A stretch of DNA of 64,000 nt from Streptomyces sp. NBC_00094 (GCF_026343125.1 NZ_JAPEMB010000001.1:6205501-6269500), one strand, 5' to 3'; positions 56,844-64,000 are shown, numbered from the stretch's first letter. Numbers and translations: made by a program. Notes: generated from the letters alone by a model not told the origin.

Positions 56844-57795
56844 AGTGATGGACGCTCTGCCCTCCCTGATCGGGGACGCTCGCTCTGTCTCGGCCTCAGC
56901 CGACCAGGAGGAGCGGGGGGAAGGGTTCGCGGCTCTGGGTAAGGCGCTGCAACTCGCCGGACACGTCGCCGTACGGATGGGGAAGACAGACCTGGCGCTC
57001 ATCAGCCTGGAACGGGCGATAGACGCTGCTGCCCAGTCCTCTAACCCGCTGCTGCTGCCCATGCTCGTGAACTCCACTGCGTGGACCTACCAGAGGCAGG
57101 GACGCCTCGAAGACGCTCTGTCCATCGCCCTGAGGGCTGCGGACGACATGAAGAGCGCGGGGAACGCAGAGACCGCAGACGGACTCAAGGTCTGGGGCGG
57201 ACTGACGATGAGCGCCGCTACGTCGGCGGCGAGGAGCGGTGACTATGACCGCGCAGCGGACCTTATGGAACGTGCGGAGAAGGAAGCCGCACGGGTTGCC
57301 AAGCTCCCTGAGGGCGGCGACAGCCGCATGGTGAGCGTGTTCAGTCCGTCGTCGGTCCGCATCGAGCGTGTACGTCTCGCCGTCCAGTACGGCCACCCTC
57401 ACGACGCGTTGGCGCTCGCCAAGGGAATGTGGCTCAGGAAGGACACTCCGCCGTCCTGGCGTACGTGGCTGCTCCTGGACGTGGCGCGTGCTCATACGGA
57501 CACCGGAGACGCTGCCGGGGCGGTCAAGACACTTGAGTCCCTGCGCAAGGTGGCACCGACGTGGATGCAACACCACACGTTGGCTGTCGCGATCGTCCGT
57601 GACTTGTGGTCGCTCCCCAACCATCCCCCGGGGCTCAGGTCGTTGGCTGAGTTCCTGGGGGTCGTCAGCTAAGCGATCAGAACTAGGACGTTGCGTCCCT
57701 GTAAGCGATCACGCCAACTCGATTGCATGAGAGGTCAGCGCTCCGGCGACCGCGCGAACGGCCCCGGAGCTTGGCCGACTGCAAGGAGTCGACAC

Positions 57796-58179
57796 GTGAA
57801 CGCTACCGCGCAGGGCGCAGCGGAACAGGTCCCGGAACAGACGATCCCGCTCGACGTCCAGACGATGCGGGCAACGGCCCTGAGGCTGCTCGGGGATGAC
57901 GCGGAGCGTCTGCCCCTGGAAGAGCTGGACAGCCTGACTCAGGCGCTCCGGGGGATGCTCATGCTGCTTCTCCCTGAGGTGACCGCAGCAGCCGACAGGC
58001 ACCCCAAGGGAGACATACCCCGTATCTGCGCCCTGGTGGGCGTTGAGGAAGCCTGGCGACGGCTCAGGACCCGTTCCGCGCCTGCTGCTTCCCCGTGGGC
58101 TCTGAGGCACGCTCAGAGGCTCGCACGGTCCGTCGTGGCGCTCACCGACCACTACGTGAACCTGGGCGGGCAGGCATGA
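57796..58179 (+). CDS. DUF6415-like protein of the element
   Basis: A 127-residue helical protein. The centre (MRATALRLLGDDAERLPLEE) is like DUF6415 proteins, which are often encoded beside XRE regulators in Streptomyces. I use GTG 57796, which has AGGAG 8 nt upstream, over longer in-frame options. ATGA overlap with the next small gene. Its position behind the broken XRE gene suggests a regulatory module; the function is unknown. Confidence 0.65.
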   Translation: MNATAQGAAEQVPEQTIPLDVQTMRATALRLLGDDAERLPLEELDSLTQALRGMLMLLLPEVTAAADRHPKGDIPRICALVGVEEAWRRLRTRSAPAASPWALRHAQRLARSVVALTDHYVNLGGQA

Positions 58180-58406
58180 GCCAGACGCTCTACTACTGCC
58201 GTGGCTGTGAGGGCGTGATCACGGAGGAAGCTGACGCGGTGTTCCTCTGGCACGAGCCGGGGAGCAGCGGTCCGGGAAGGGACGTCTACGCCCACCGTGA
58301 GCACATCCACCAAGTGAGGGAAGACGAGACCGCTATTCGTCTCCTGGCGCGCATCCTGGTAAAGCGCCTGACGTCTCCGGATGCGGAGTGGCGTAAGACT
58401 CTCTGA
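58176..58406 (+). CDS. Small element protein with a CxxC pair
   Basis: A 76-residue protein translationally coupled to the DUF6415-like gene (ATGA). A YYCRGCEGVI segment near the N-terminus has a CxxC pair with a later His-rich stretch (HREHIHQ), so it could bind a metal. I do not recognise the family. A strong hairpin follows it. Confidence 0.6.
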   Translation: MSQTLYYCRGCEGVITEEADAVFLWHEPGSSGPGRDVYAHREHIHQVREDETAIRLLARILVKRLTSPDAEWRKTL

Positions 58407-58422
58407 TCTCCCAGACATACCG

Positions 58423-58458
58423 ATACCCCCATGCCCTGAGTGAAGGGTGTGGGGGTAT
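58423..58458 (+). terminator. Long hairpin after the small gene pair
   Basis: ATACCCCCATGCCCT (58423-58437) and its near-complement (58444-58458) form a 15-bp stem with a 2-bp mismatch and a 6-nt loop. No clear T-run. Confidence 0.6.
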
Positions 58459-58551
58459 TCGCGTATCCGGAATCTGTCCTTCTTGGTTGTCAGTGCTCCG
58501 TGGGACTCTAGAAGTGGCTCGAAAGACGAGACCAACACACTAGGAGGAAAC

Positions 58552-58761
58552 ATCAGCACAGCCGTACGCAAGCGCGCCGACAAGCTCAAGGCCGGCGACT
58601 ACGTCAAGGGAACGAACAACAAGCCCGTAGAGATTCTGTCGATTGAGGAAGGGGTCAACCAGGACGGAAAGAAGTACCGCATCCTGAGGCTGTACCCGCG
58701 CTCCATCATGGTTGTAAAGGATTGGAGGTTCCTGGACACTTACCCCGCACGAGGCAAGTAA
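58552..58761 (+). CDS. Small basic protein with a possible AUC start
   Basis: A 69-residue lysine-rich frame (DKLKAGDYVKGTNNKPVEIL and after) that reads like a genuine phage- or element-type small protein. The strong AGGAGG site at 58543-58548 lies just 3 nt before an ATC codon at 58552, and the frame has no ATG/GTG/TTG near it. The nearest upstream in-frame start, the GTG at 58447, would read through the terminator hairpin and the promoter-like region. So the gene either starts at AUC or lost its ATG by a single change. Function unknown. Confidence 0.55.
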   Translation: MSTAVRKRADKLKAGDYVKGTNNKPVEILSIEEGVNQDGKKYRILRLYPRSIMVVKDWRFLDTYPARGK

Positions 58762-59471
58762 CTCCACCTCCGATATGTGGATGCCTCGAAACTCGGAGGT
58801 GTTGGCATTTGTAGTTGGTGGTGTCGACAGGGGTAACTGCAACTGGTCCAGAGCACCCATGAAACTAGGGGTAATAGATAGAATTACCCTTTGGGTATCT
58901 ATTCAGTAGCCTTATTTAGTCAAGAATCAAAGGAATTTGGTATTGAGTAGATATCCAGGGTTTTCATATCCCTATCTACTCAATATTGAATTCCCTAATT
59001 ACTTCTACCCCCTTACCCCCCATGTGGAGAGTTTGAAGATCGTACAGGAGGTACGGGAATTCGTCAAGGGGAGCCAGGGGGGCGCCGGGAAAGCCGCTGT
59101 GCGGCCGTGTGGGGCGCCAGGAGGGCGTGAGGGTATCCCAGGGGGGAGGGAATCGACTTCCGAGGACTCCCAGGCGCCGCTGTAGCCGCGCGAGCGGCTA
59201 TATGGGCGCGGGGACGTGAAACGGGTAACCAGGGATGGCATGGGATATGCGGAGACGTATTCATAACCAGGGAATCCATATAGGTCTGACCAGAGCTGCG
59301 CAGCAGCGATGGGAGACCAGAGGGTTACCAGGGATCCCCAATCCCCATTCCTGGTTTTCCTCTGGTTATCAAAATGATTCCCCTGCATCCCTTACGTCTG
59401 TGGCTCTGCCGCTGGCGTATTGTTTAGGTCTATCTATTTACTCTCTTTCTCTTTCTCTCTATCTATTTAGT
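58762..59471. other. Non-coding AT-rich and palindrome-rich region of the element
   Basis: No convincing gene in about 700 bp. An 8-bp arm hairpin is at 58766-58773/58793-58800. The AT-rich part 58865-59005 has nested palindromes: GGGTAAT (58869-58875)/ATTACCC (58883-58889), AATAGATA/TATCTATT (58873-58880, 58896-58903), and a 13-bp perfect pair TATTGAGTAGATA/TATCTACTCAATA (58941-58953, 58973-58985). Three ACCAGGGA boxes lie near 59228, 59267 and 59329. A long pyrimidine stretch (59430-59470) precedes the iteron array. This looks like an origin or control region, perhaps for replication or excision. Confidence 0.55.
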
Positions 59472-59574
59472 AGCTCATCAGTGACCTACCCCCCAGTTCA
59501 TCAGTGACCTACCCCCCAGTTCATCAGTGACCTACCCCCCAGTTCATCAGTGACCTACCCCCCAGTTCATCAGT

Positions 59575-60448
59575 GAGCATTTTCAGCGTTGACGCTCAAG
59601 GGTGAGGATGGCTGCGGCGATGGCGGTCATGCGGTTGGGGCTGCAGCGGGCCCGGCGGAAGATTCGCCAGGACTTCAGCCTTGCGATGCTTCGTTCGACC
59701 GGCGCCCGTGCCGCCGACAGGGCCCGGTTGATCGTCTGCTGGGTCGTGGTGAGGTCCCGGCCGGGAAGCCGTCTGATCGGTGTGGTCACCCAGGGGCCGG
59801 CGCCGATGTAGGCGCGGTCGGCGAGGACGGGGACGCCCTGGCGTTCGCAGATCCGGATGATGCGGTGGGTACGGGCCGCGGTCAGGTCGTGCGTGCGGCC
59901 GGGCAGCGCGGGCGAGATCCACAGCAGCTTGCCCGCGGCATCCGCCACGACCTGCACGTTCACGCCGTGACGGCGGTGCTTCTGCGAGAAGTCCGCCCGG
60001 CTGTCGCCGACCCGGTCACACTCAGCGAGCGTCCCGTCGAGCAGGACGTAGTCCGGATCGGCCTCGCGCAGGACCCGCAGGAGACCGGGCGCCCGGCCGG
60101 ACAGATGCTCGACGACGGCCGTGACGTAGGCGTGGGCGGTGCCGACGGATATGCCGAAGCCGGCGGCGATCTGCGCGAGCGTGTCGTGCCGGCGAAGGTA
60201 GACCAGGCCCACAAGAGCACGCTGGTGGGGCGGCAGCTTGCAGCGGCGGTCACCCTCACGGGTGACGATGAGCATGGATACCCACTCGACCAGAGCATGA
60301 GGCAGGTCGAGTGCGGCAGGATAGGGAACCAACGAGGCTCCTGCGCTGATGAGTTGAGACGTCGAACACCTCTCTCAACGGCACAGGAGCCTCGTGCGTT
60401 GCGGGACGCTGGCCCGTCACCCGATCAGTGGCCACTCTGAAAGAGCTC
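59575..60448 (-). mobile_element. IS5-type insertion sequence, copy 2 (874 bp, inverted)
   Basis: Same length, ends and transposase as copy 1, opposite orientation, with AGT flanks (59572-59574, 60449-60451). It sits in the fifth iteron. The identical shadow frames suggest that the copies are near-identical, so the second insertion is recent. Confidence 0.9.
59583..60332 (-). CDS. IS5-family DDE transposase, copy 2
   Basis: A 249-residue transposase identical in translation to that at 56086-56835, on the opposite strand, including the HTH and DDE segments. Starts at a TTG on the minus strand (60332) with GGAG upstream. Intact, so both copies could be active. Confidence 0.9.
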   Translation of the reverse strand: MVPYPAALDLPHALVEWVSMLIVTREGDRRCKLPPHQRALVGLVYLRRHDTLAQIAAGFGISVGTAHAYVTAVVEHLSGRAPGLLRVLREADPDYVLLDGTLAECDRVGDSRADFSQKHRRHGVNVQVVADAAGKLLWISPALPGRTHDLTAARTHRIIRICERQGVPVLADRAYIGAGPWVTTPIRRLPGRDLTTTQQTINRALSAARAPVERSIARLKSWRIFRRARCSPNRMTAIAAAILTLERQR

Positions 60449-60510
60449 AGTGACCTACCCCCAGTTCATCTATGACCTACCCCCTGTTTGATGAACATAG
60501 AGGGGGAGTC

Positions 60511-61107
60511 ATGGCGCTCGTAGGGCTGGTTCGAGTCAGCACCGACAAGCAGGAGACCGCACGGCAGCACGACGCGCTCAATGCCGCAGGGTGCGTCAAG
60601 GTCTTCGAGGAGAAGATCTCCGGCAAGCTCAAGGTCTCCGAGCGTCCCGGTCTGAGCGCAGCCCTTGAGTACATGCGCCCCGGCGACATGCTCACCGTCC
60701 AGGAAGTTGACCGGCTCGGCCGGAACCTCCTTGAGGGACTGATCATGCTTACGGACCTGTTCGAGCAGGGCTACGCCGTCAAGGTTCTCGATGGCATCGC
60801 TGTCGGGGAGCACACCGAGCGCAGCCTGATCCTGGATCTTGCTCTGGCTCTTGCGGAGGACAGGCGACGCGACATCTCTAAGAAGACGAAGAACGGACTG
60901 GACGCAGCAAAGGCACGTGGACGTGTAGGAGGACGACGTCCCGTCATGTCTGACGTGCTGACTGCTCAGGCCGTAGCCCTGCGGGACAAGGGGTTCACGA
61001 TCCGGCAGATCCAGCCGCACCTGACGTACAAAACGGCCGGCGGTGAGACCCGTAACCCCTCTGTCGGTGCCATCTCTCAGGCGCTCAAGGCGCACGACGG
61101 CGAGTAG
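60511..61107 (+). CDS. Small serine recombinase (resolvase/invertase)
   Basis: A 198-residue Tn3-type resolvase. Nucleophile Ser10 is in LVRVSTDKQETARQ, then EEKISGKLKVSERPGLSAAL, VQEVDRLGRNLLE and a C-terminal HTH (FTIRQIQPHLTYKT, GAISQALKA). The usual catalytic set is in place. ATG 60511 follows a GGGGGAG site just downstream of the iteron array, so the iterons may be its operator or res-like binding site. Its purpose in a chromosomal element (dimer resolution or DNA inversion) is inferred. Confidence 0.9.
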   Translation: MALVGLVRVSTDKQETARQHDALNAAGCVKVFEEKISGKLKVSERPGLSAALEYMRPGDMLTVQEVDRLGRNLLEGLIMLTDLFEQGYAVKVLDGIAVGEHTERSLILDLALALAEDRRRDISKKTKNGLDAAKARGRVGGRRPVMSDVLTAQAVALRDKGFTIRQIQPHLTYKTAGGETRNPSVGAISQALKAHDGE

Positions 61108-61195
61108 CCGCAGCGCCTCACGGGACCCCTGCCAACACGGTGGGGGTCTTCTGCTGCTCCCTATAAACAAGTACCGCCATGGGCCCGCACCTGCC

Positions 61196-61210
61196 CATAC
61201 TCGAAACGTG
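61196..61210 (+). promoter_or_regulatory. Element-borne hen1 promoter -10 box
   Basis: CATACT at 61196-61201 ends 6 nt before GTG 61208, matching the original hen1 promoter at 53534. Leaderless initiation is likely. Confidence 0.6.
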
Positions 61211-62674
61211 TTCCTGACAATCTCCACCACCGGCAATGAACAGAACCCCGCCACTGACCTGGGGTTTCTGCTTCATAAGCACCCAGCTCGGGTCTTCTCA
61301 GCTAGTACGTCCCACGGCACCGCGCACGTCCTCTACCCGGAGGCGCGCGCCGAGCTGTGCACCGCGGCGCTCCTCCTGGAGGTGGACCCCGTGGCGCTGG
61401 TGCGCCGCGGCAAGGGCAAGGGTCGGGGCGGCGCCCCCGACGCCGCCCTCGCGCAGTACGTGAACGACCGGCCCTACGCGGCGTCCTCGCTGCTGGCCGT
61501 CGCGCTCGCCCGGGTCTTCAAGACCGCGCTGCACGGCGTGTGCCAGGCGATGCCCGAGCGGGCCGCCGCTCCGATGCCGCTGCGGGTCGAGATTCCCGCG
61601 CTCCCCGCCCGGGGCGGCGCCGACCTCGTGCGCGCCCTCTTCGGGCCGCTGGGCTGGAGCACGGTGGAGGCCGAACCGGTCGCGCTGGACGGGGAGTTCC
61701 CCGAATGGGGCGACTCGCGGTACGTGCGTCTCGTGCTCGAAGGCGAACTGCGGCTCGCGGACGCCCTCAACCAGCTGTACGTGCTGCTGCCCGTGCTCGA
61801 CGACGCCAAGCACTACTGGGTCGCGCCCGACGAGGTCGACAAGCTGCTGCGCGCCGGGGACGGCTGGCTCGCCGGTCACCCCGAGCGGAAGCTGATCACC
61901 GCGCGCTACCTCTCGCGCCGCTGGGGCCTGGCCCGTGCGGCGACGGAACGCCTCGAGCTCGTGCGGCTCGCCGAGTCCGAGGGGCTCGACGTCGAGGACG
62001 TCGACAACGCCGTCGACGAGACCAGCGACACGGAGGAGCGGCCGGTGCCGCTCGCCGAGCAGCGCAGGGACGCGATCCTCGCGGCGCTGCGTACCGCCGG
62101 AGCGGCCCGGGTGCTCGATCTCGGCTGTGGGCAGGGCCAGTTGGTGCAGGCGCTCCTCAAGGACGTGAGCTTCACCGACGTCGTCGGCGTCGACGTGTCC
62201 GTACGAGCGCTGAACATCGCCGCGCGCCGCCTGCGGCTCGACCGGATGGGGGAGCGGCAGGCCGCCCGCGTCACGCTGCTCCAGGGCTCGCTCGCGTACA
62301 CCGACAAGAGGCTCGCCGGGTACGACGCGGCCGTGCTCAGCGAGGTCATCGAGCACCTGGACCTGCCGCGGCTGCCGGCCCTGGAGTACGCGGTGTTCGG
62401 CGCGGCCCGGCCCCGTACGGTCCTCGTGACCACGCCGAACGTCGAGTACAACGTGCGCTGGGAATCGCTCCTGGCCGGGCACGTCCGGCACGGCGACCAC
62501 CGCTTCGAATGGACCCGGGAGGAGTTCCGGGGCTGGGCGGAGGGAGTGGCAGGACAGCACGGGTACGGCGTGGAGTTCGTCTCCGTCGGCCCCGACGACC
62601 CCGAGGTCGGACCGCCCACCCAGATGGCCGTCTTCACCCGTACCGACGAGACCTTGAAGGAGGTCACGGCATGA
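61208..62674 (+). CDS. hen1: Hen1 3'-terminal RNA ribose 2'-O-methyltransferase, rebuilt by the element
   Basis: A 488-residue two-domain RNA-repair enzyme. The N-terminal half is the Hen1 ligase-associated domain. The C-terminal half (from about 270) is a SAM methyltransferase with motif I VLDLGCGQG at 302-310 and the metal motif EVIEH (Glu379, Glu382, His383). It methylates the 2'-OH of the cut RNA end before Pnkp sealing, blocking renewed cleavage. The first 35 codons come from the element (differ in sequence from the stranded original) and join the chromosomal part at CACGGCAC (61313). The reading frame is continuous; the changed residues include HPARVFSAS in place of HPERAQAFS. The stop overlaps pnkp by ATGA. 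Confidence 0.93.
   Translation: MFLTISTTGNEQNPATDLGFLLHKHPARVFSASTSHGTAHVLYPEARAELCTAALLLEVDPVALVRRGKGKGRGGAPDAALAQYVNDRPYAASSLLAVALARVFKTALHGVCQAMPERAAAPMPLRVEIPALPARGGADLVRALFGPLGWSTVEAEPVALDGEFPEWGDSRYVRLVLEGELRLADALNQLYVLLPVLDDAKHYWVAPDEVDKLLRAGDGWLAGHPERKLITARYLSRRWGLARAATERLELVRLAESEGLDVEDVDNAVDETSDTEERPVPLAEQRRDAILAALRTAGAARVLDLGCGQGQLVQALLKDVSFTDVVGVDVSVRALNIAARRLRLDRMGERQAARVTLLQGSLAYTDKRLAGYDAAVLSEVIEHLDLPRLPALEYAVFGAARPRTVLVTTPNVEYNVRWESLLAGHVRHGDHRFEWTREEFRGWAEGVAGQHGYGVEFVSVGPDDPEVGPPTQMAVFTRTDETLKEVTA
61313..61320. other. attR core within hen1
   Basis: CACGGCAC; element sequence to the left, chromosomal hen1 to the right (HVLYPEA...). Pairs with attL at 53652. Confidence 0.75.
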
Positions 62675-64000
62675 CCCGCACCCTGCCCGTCACCGACCTG
62701 TCCCTCGTGGTGCTCATCGGCGCCACCGGCTCCGGCAAGTCCACCTTCGCCCGGCGGCACTTCAAGCCGACCGAGATCGTCTCCTCCGACTTCTGCCGGG
62801 GGCTCGTCGCCGACGACGAGAACGACCAGTCGGCCAGCAAGGACGCCTTCGACGTCCTCCACTACATCACCGGCAAGCGGCTGGCCGCGGGCCGGCTGAC
62901 CGTCGTCGACGCCACCAACGTGCAGCAGGAGGCGCGGCGTCAGCTGGTCCAGCTGGCCAGGTCGCACGACGTGCTGCCGATCGCGATCGTCCTCGACCTG
63001 CCCGAGGAGGTGTGCCGCAGCCGGAACGCCGGCCGTCCCGACCGGGCGGACATGCCCGCGCACGTCATCCAGCGCCACCGCCGGGAGCTGCGCCGATCGC
63101 TGCGCGGACTGGAGCGGGAGGGCTTCCGCAAGGTCCACGTCCTGCGTTCCGTCGAGGAGGTGGAGGCCGCCGGGATCGTCCTGGAGCGCCGCTTCAACGA
63201 CCTTCGTCACCTCACCGGCCCCTTCGACATCATCGGTGACATCCACGGCTGCCGGTCCGAGCTGGAGACCCTGCTCGCCAGGCTCGGTTACGAGGACGGC
63301 CACCACCCCGAGGGGCGTACGGCGGTCTTCGTCGGTGACCTTGTCGACCGGGGCCCCGACTCGCCGGGCGTCCTGCGCCGCGTGATGGGCATGGTCGCCT
63401 CGGGCGACGCCCTGTGCGTCCCCGGCAACCACGAGAACAAGCTCGGCCGCTGGCTGAAGGGGAAGAAGGTCCAGCAGACGCACGGGCTGGCCGAGACGAT
63501 CGAGCAGCTGGAGGGCGAGAGCGAGGAGTTCCGGGCCCAGGTCGCGGAGTTCATCGAGGGGCTCGTCAGCCACTACGTCCTCGACGGCGGCGCGCTCGTC
63601 GTCTGCCACGCCGGTCTGCCGGAGAAGTACCACGGCCGGACGTCCGGCCGGGTGCGTTCGCACGCGCTGTACGGGGACACCACCGGGGAGACGGACGAGT
63701 TCGGCCTTCCGGTGCGCTACCCGTGGGCGGAGGAGTACCGGGGCCGCGCCGCCGTCGTGTACGGCCACACGCCCGTACCGAACACCTCGTGGATCAACAA
63801 CACCATCTGCCTCGACACCGGAGCCGTCTTCGGCGGGAAGATGACCGCGCTGCGCTGGCCGGAGCGCGAACTCGTCGACGTACCGGCCGAGCGGGTCTGG
63901 TACGAGCCGGCCCGGCCGCTCGTGACCGAGGCGCCCGGTGGGCGCGAGGGGCGCCCCCTGGACCTGGCGGACGTGCACGGCCGGCGGATCGTGGAGACGC
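62671..64000 (+). CDS. pnkp: Pnkp polynucleotide kinase-phosphatase (cut by window end)
   Basis: The first 443 residues of bacterial Pnkp are visible. The kinase domain has P-loop GATGSGKST (residues 17-25) and DATNVQQEARR. The phosphatase domain is calcineurin-like: GDIHGCRSEL, GDLVDRGPDS, GNHENK, CHAGLPE and YGHTPVP are all present. The adenylyltransferase/ligase domain expected beyond residue 450 is outside the window. It heals and seals cut RNA with Hen1 (ATGA overlap). Because it is cotranscribed with hen1, its expression depends on the promoter now supplied by the element. Confidence 0.95.
   Translation, partial: MTRTLPVTDLSLVVLIGATGSGKSTFARRHFKPTEIVSSDFCRGLVADDENDQSASKDAFDVLHYITGKRLAAGRLTVVDATNVQQEARRQLVQLARSHDVLPIAIVLDLPEEVCRSRNAGRPDRADMPAHVIQRHRRELRRSLRGLEREGFRKVHVLRSVEEVEAAGIVLERRFNDLRHLTGPFDIIGDIHGCRSELETLLARLGYEDGHHPEGRTAVFVGDLVDRGPDSPGVLRRVMGMVASGDALCVPGNHENKLGRWLKGKKVQQTHGLAETIEQLEGESEEFRAQVAEFIEGLVSHYVLDGGALVVCHAGLPEKYHGRTSGRVRSHALYGDTTGETDEFGLPVRYPWAEEYRGRAAVVYGHTPVPNTSWINNTICLDTGAVFGGKMTALRWPERELVDVPAERVWYEPARPLVTEAPGGREGRPLDLADVHGRRIVET

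Larger units (their letters stand above)
55581..57672 (+). pseudogene. XRE-family regulator with TPR-like C-terminus, split by an IS
   Basis: The two parts 55581-55969 and 56847-57672 make one frame of 404 residues once the IS and one AGT duplicate are removed: ...SAEFDAV + MDALPSLIGDARS.... The N-terminus is an XRE helix-turn-helix (LGKTLRRLRRLAGLTQEELS, then VSVDVIRQLEQ). The C-terminus is helical with TPR-like repeats (LALISLERAIDAAA, RLEDALSIALRAAD). This is the usual Streptomyces XRE-TPR regulator. It begins at GTG 55581. The insertion leaves about 130 residues with the DNA-binding domain and a separately translatable C-terminal half (ATG 56845 or 56848 region). The element's regulation is probably altered. 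Confidence 0.88.
59472..60484. repeat. 23-bp tandem iteron array, split by IS copy 2
   Basis: Units of AGTTCATCAGTGACCTACCC plus CCC start at 59472 (first one AGCTCATC), 59495, 59518, 59541 and 59564, and after the IS at 60463 (variant TCTATG). The fifth unit is cut by the IS at the AGT duplication (59572-59574/60449-60451) and rebuilds exactly on removal. The array runs up to the resolvase gene; an inverted GATGAAC follows at 60490-60496. No spacers, so it is not CRISPR. Confidence 0.92.
53652..61320. mobile_element. Integrative element of about 7.7 kb inserted in hen1
   Basis: Bounded by shared core CACGGCAC at 53652-53659 (attL) and 61313-61320 (attR), both inside hen1 coding sequence. 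The left end carries a large serine integrase oriented inwards; the right end carries a small serine resolvase and a replacement hen1 5' end. Without the two IS copies it would be about 5.9 kb. I see no phage structural gene, no transfer gene and no clear replication protein, so it is a satellite-sized or decayed integrative element. Lower GC than the flanks, AT-rich palindromes and an iteron array are inside. Confidence 0.85.

Noticed and set aside
58937..59185. 82-codon plus-strand frame starting in the AT-rich palindrome
   Set aside because: Starts at a TTG without a ribosome site and runs across the palindromic region, which looks like a cis-acting site.
59005..59388. 127-codon minus-strand frame in the element's non-coding region
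   Set aside because: No ribosome site, low-complexity composition, and it overlaps repeated ACCAGGGA boxes; no recognisable protein features.
55967..60451. The two inverted IS copies as a composite transposon
   Set aside because: Each IS has its own AGT duplication and each insertion site rejoins perfectly (XRE frame, iteron unit), so they inserted separately; the outer ends of the pair show no shared target duplication.
59472..60484. Tandem repeat array as a CRISPR
   Set aside because: The 23-bp units are directly adjacent without spacers and no cas genes are nearby; it is an iteron-type array.

Overview
The window reads as a chromosomal arm or accessory stretch of a Streptomyces or close relative. 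The evidence is very high GC, long GC-rich open frames on both strands, frequent GTG starts, many ATGA/GTGA gene overlaps, and typical actinomycete families (SepF paralogue, DUF6099, DUF6415-like, Hen1/Pnkp, F420-type LLM oxidoreductase). The main exception is 53.6-61.3 kb, which is lower in GC and holds an integrated element.

Layout. 0-0.3 kb: the tail of a UvrD-like helicase. 0.4-8.7 kb: a complete four-gene type I Wadjet (jetABCD) anti-plasmid operon. 8.7-10.2 kb: decayed genes, namely a short RNA-methyltransferase tail and a cytochrome P450 with an in-frame internal deletion. 10.5-15.0 kb: a membrane protein, a LysR regulator and two tandem secreted M6-like metalloproteases. 15.0-29.8 kb (minus strand): eleven tightly coupled genes. 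In transcription order they encode a small protein, vWA, PP2C phosphatase, kinase, radical SAM, coiled coil, AAA+ unfoldase, Hsp70-like protein, zinc-ribbon GTPase, GTPase-associated protein 1, and a membrane zinc-ribbon GTPase. This matches the GTPase-centred conflict systems predicted for multicellular bacteria.

29.9-40.3 kb: a macro-domain protein, then a minus-strand operon CHAT protease -> antitoxin-like protein -> RES-domain NAD+ hydrolase, and a divergent second CHAT protease facing it across a long inverted repeat. The simplest reading is a protease-gated NAD+-depletion module. 40.3-53.4 kb is mostly housekeeping or metabolic: a PrmC-like methyltransferase, a phosphoesterase, a hydroxyproline-type pathway (DapA-like, proline racemase-like, GntR), an aminotransferase, RidA, LysR, SepF, ATPase/MazG, an LLM oxidoreductase and homocysteine methyltransferase.

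53.65-61.32 kb: a roughly 7.7 kb integrative element inserted inside hen1. It carries a large serine integrase at the left end, a small serine resolvase at the right end, an XRE/TPR regulator, small genes, AT-rich palindromes, an iteron array, and two near-identical 874-bp IS5-type insertion sequences. One IS breaks the XRE gene and the other breaks the iteron array. The element brings its own leaderless promoter and replacement N-terminal coding sequence for hen1, so an uninterrupted Hen1-Pnkp RNA-repair operon is rebuilt at its right edge (61.2-64.0 kb). The original hen1 promoter and first 35 or so codons are stranded at the left edge.

Taken together the window is dense in defence and conflict functions: Wadjet, the GTPase/AAA/Hsp70 operon, macro, CHAT-RES and Hen1-Pnkp. 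All functions are assigned by reading motifs, without database searches.
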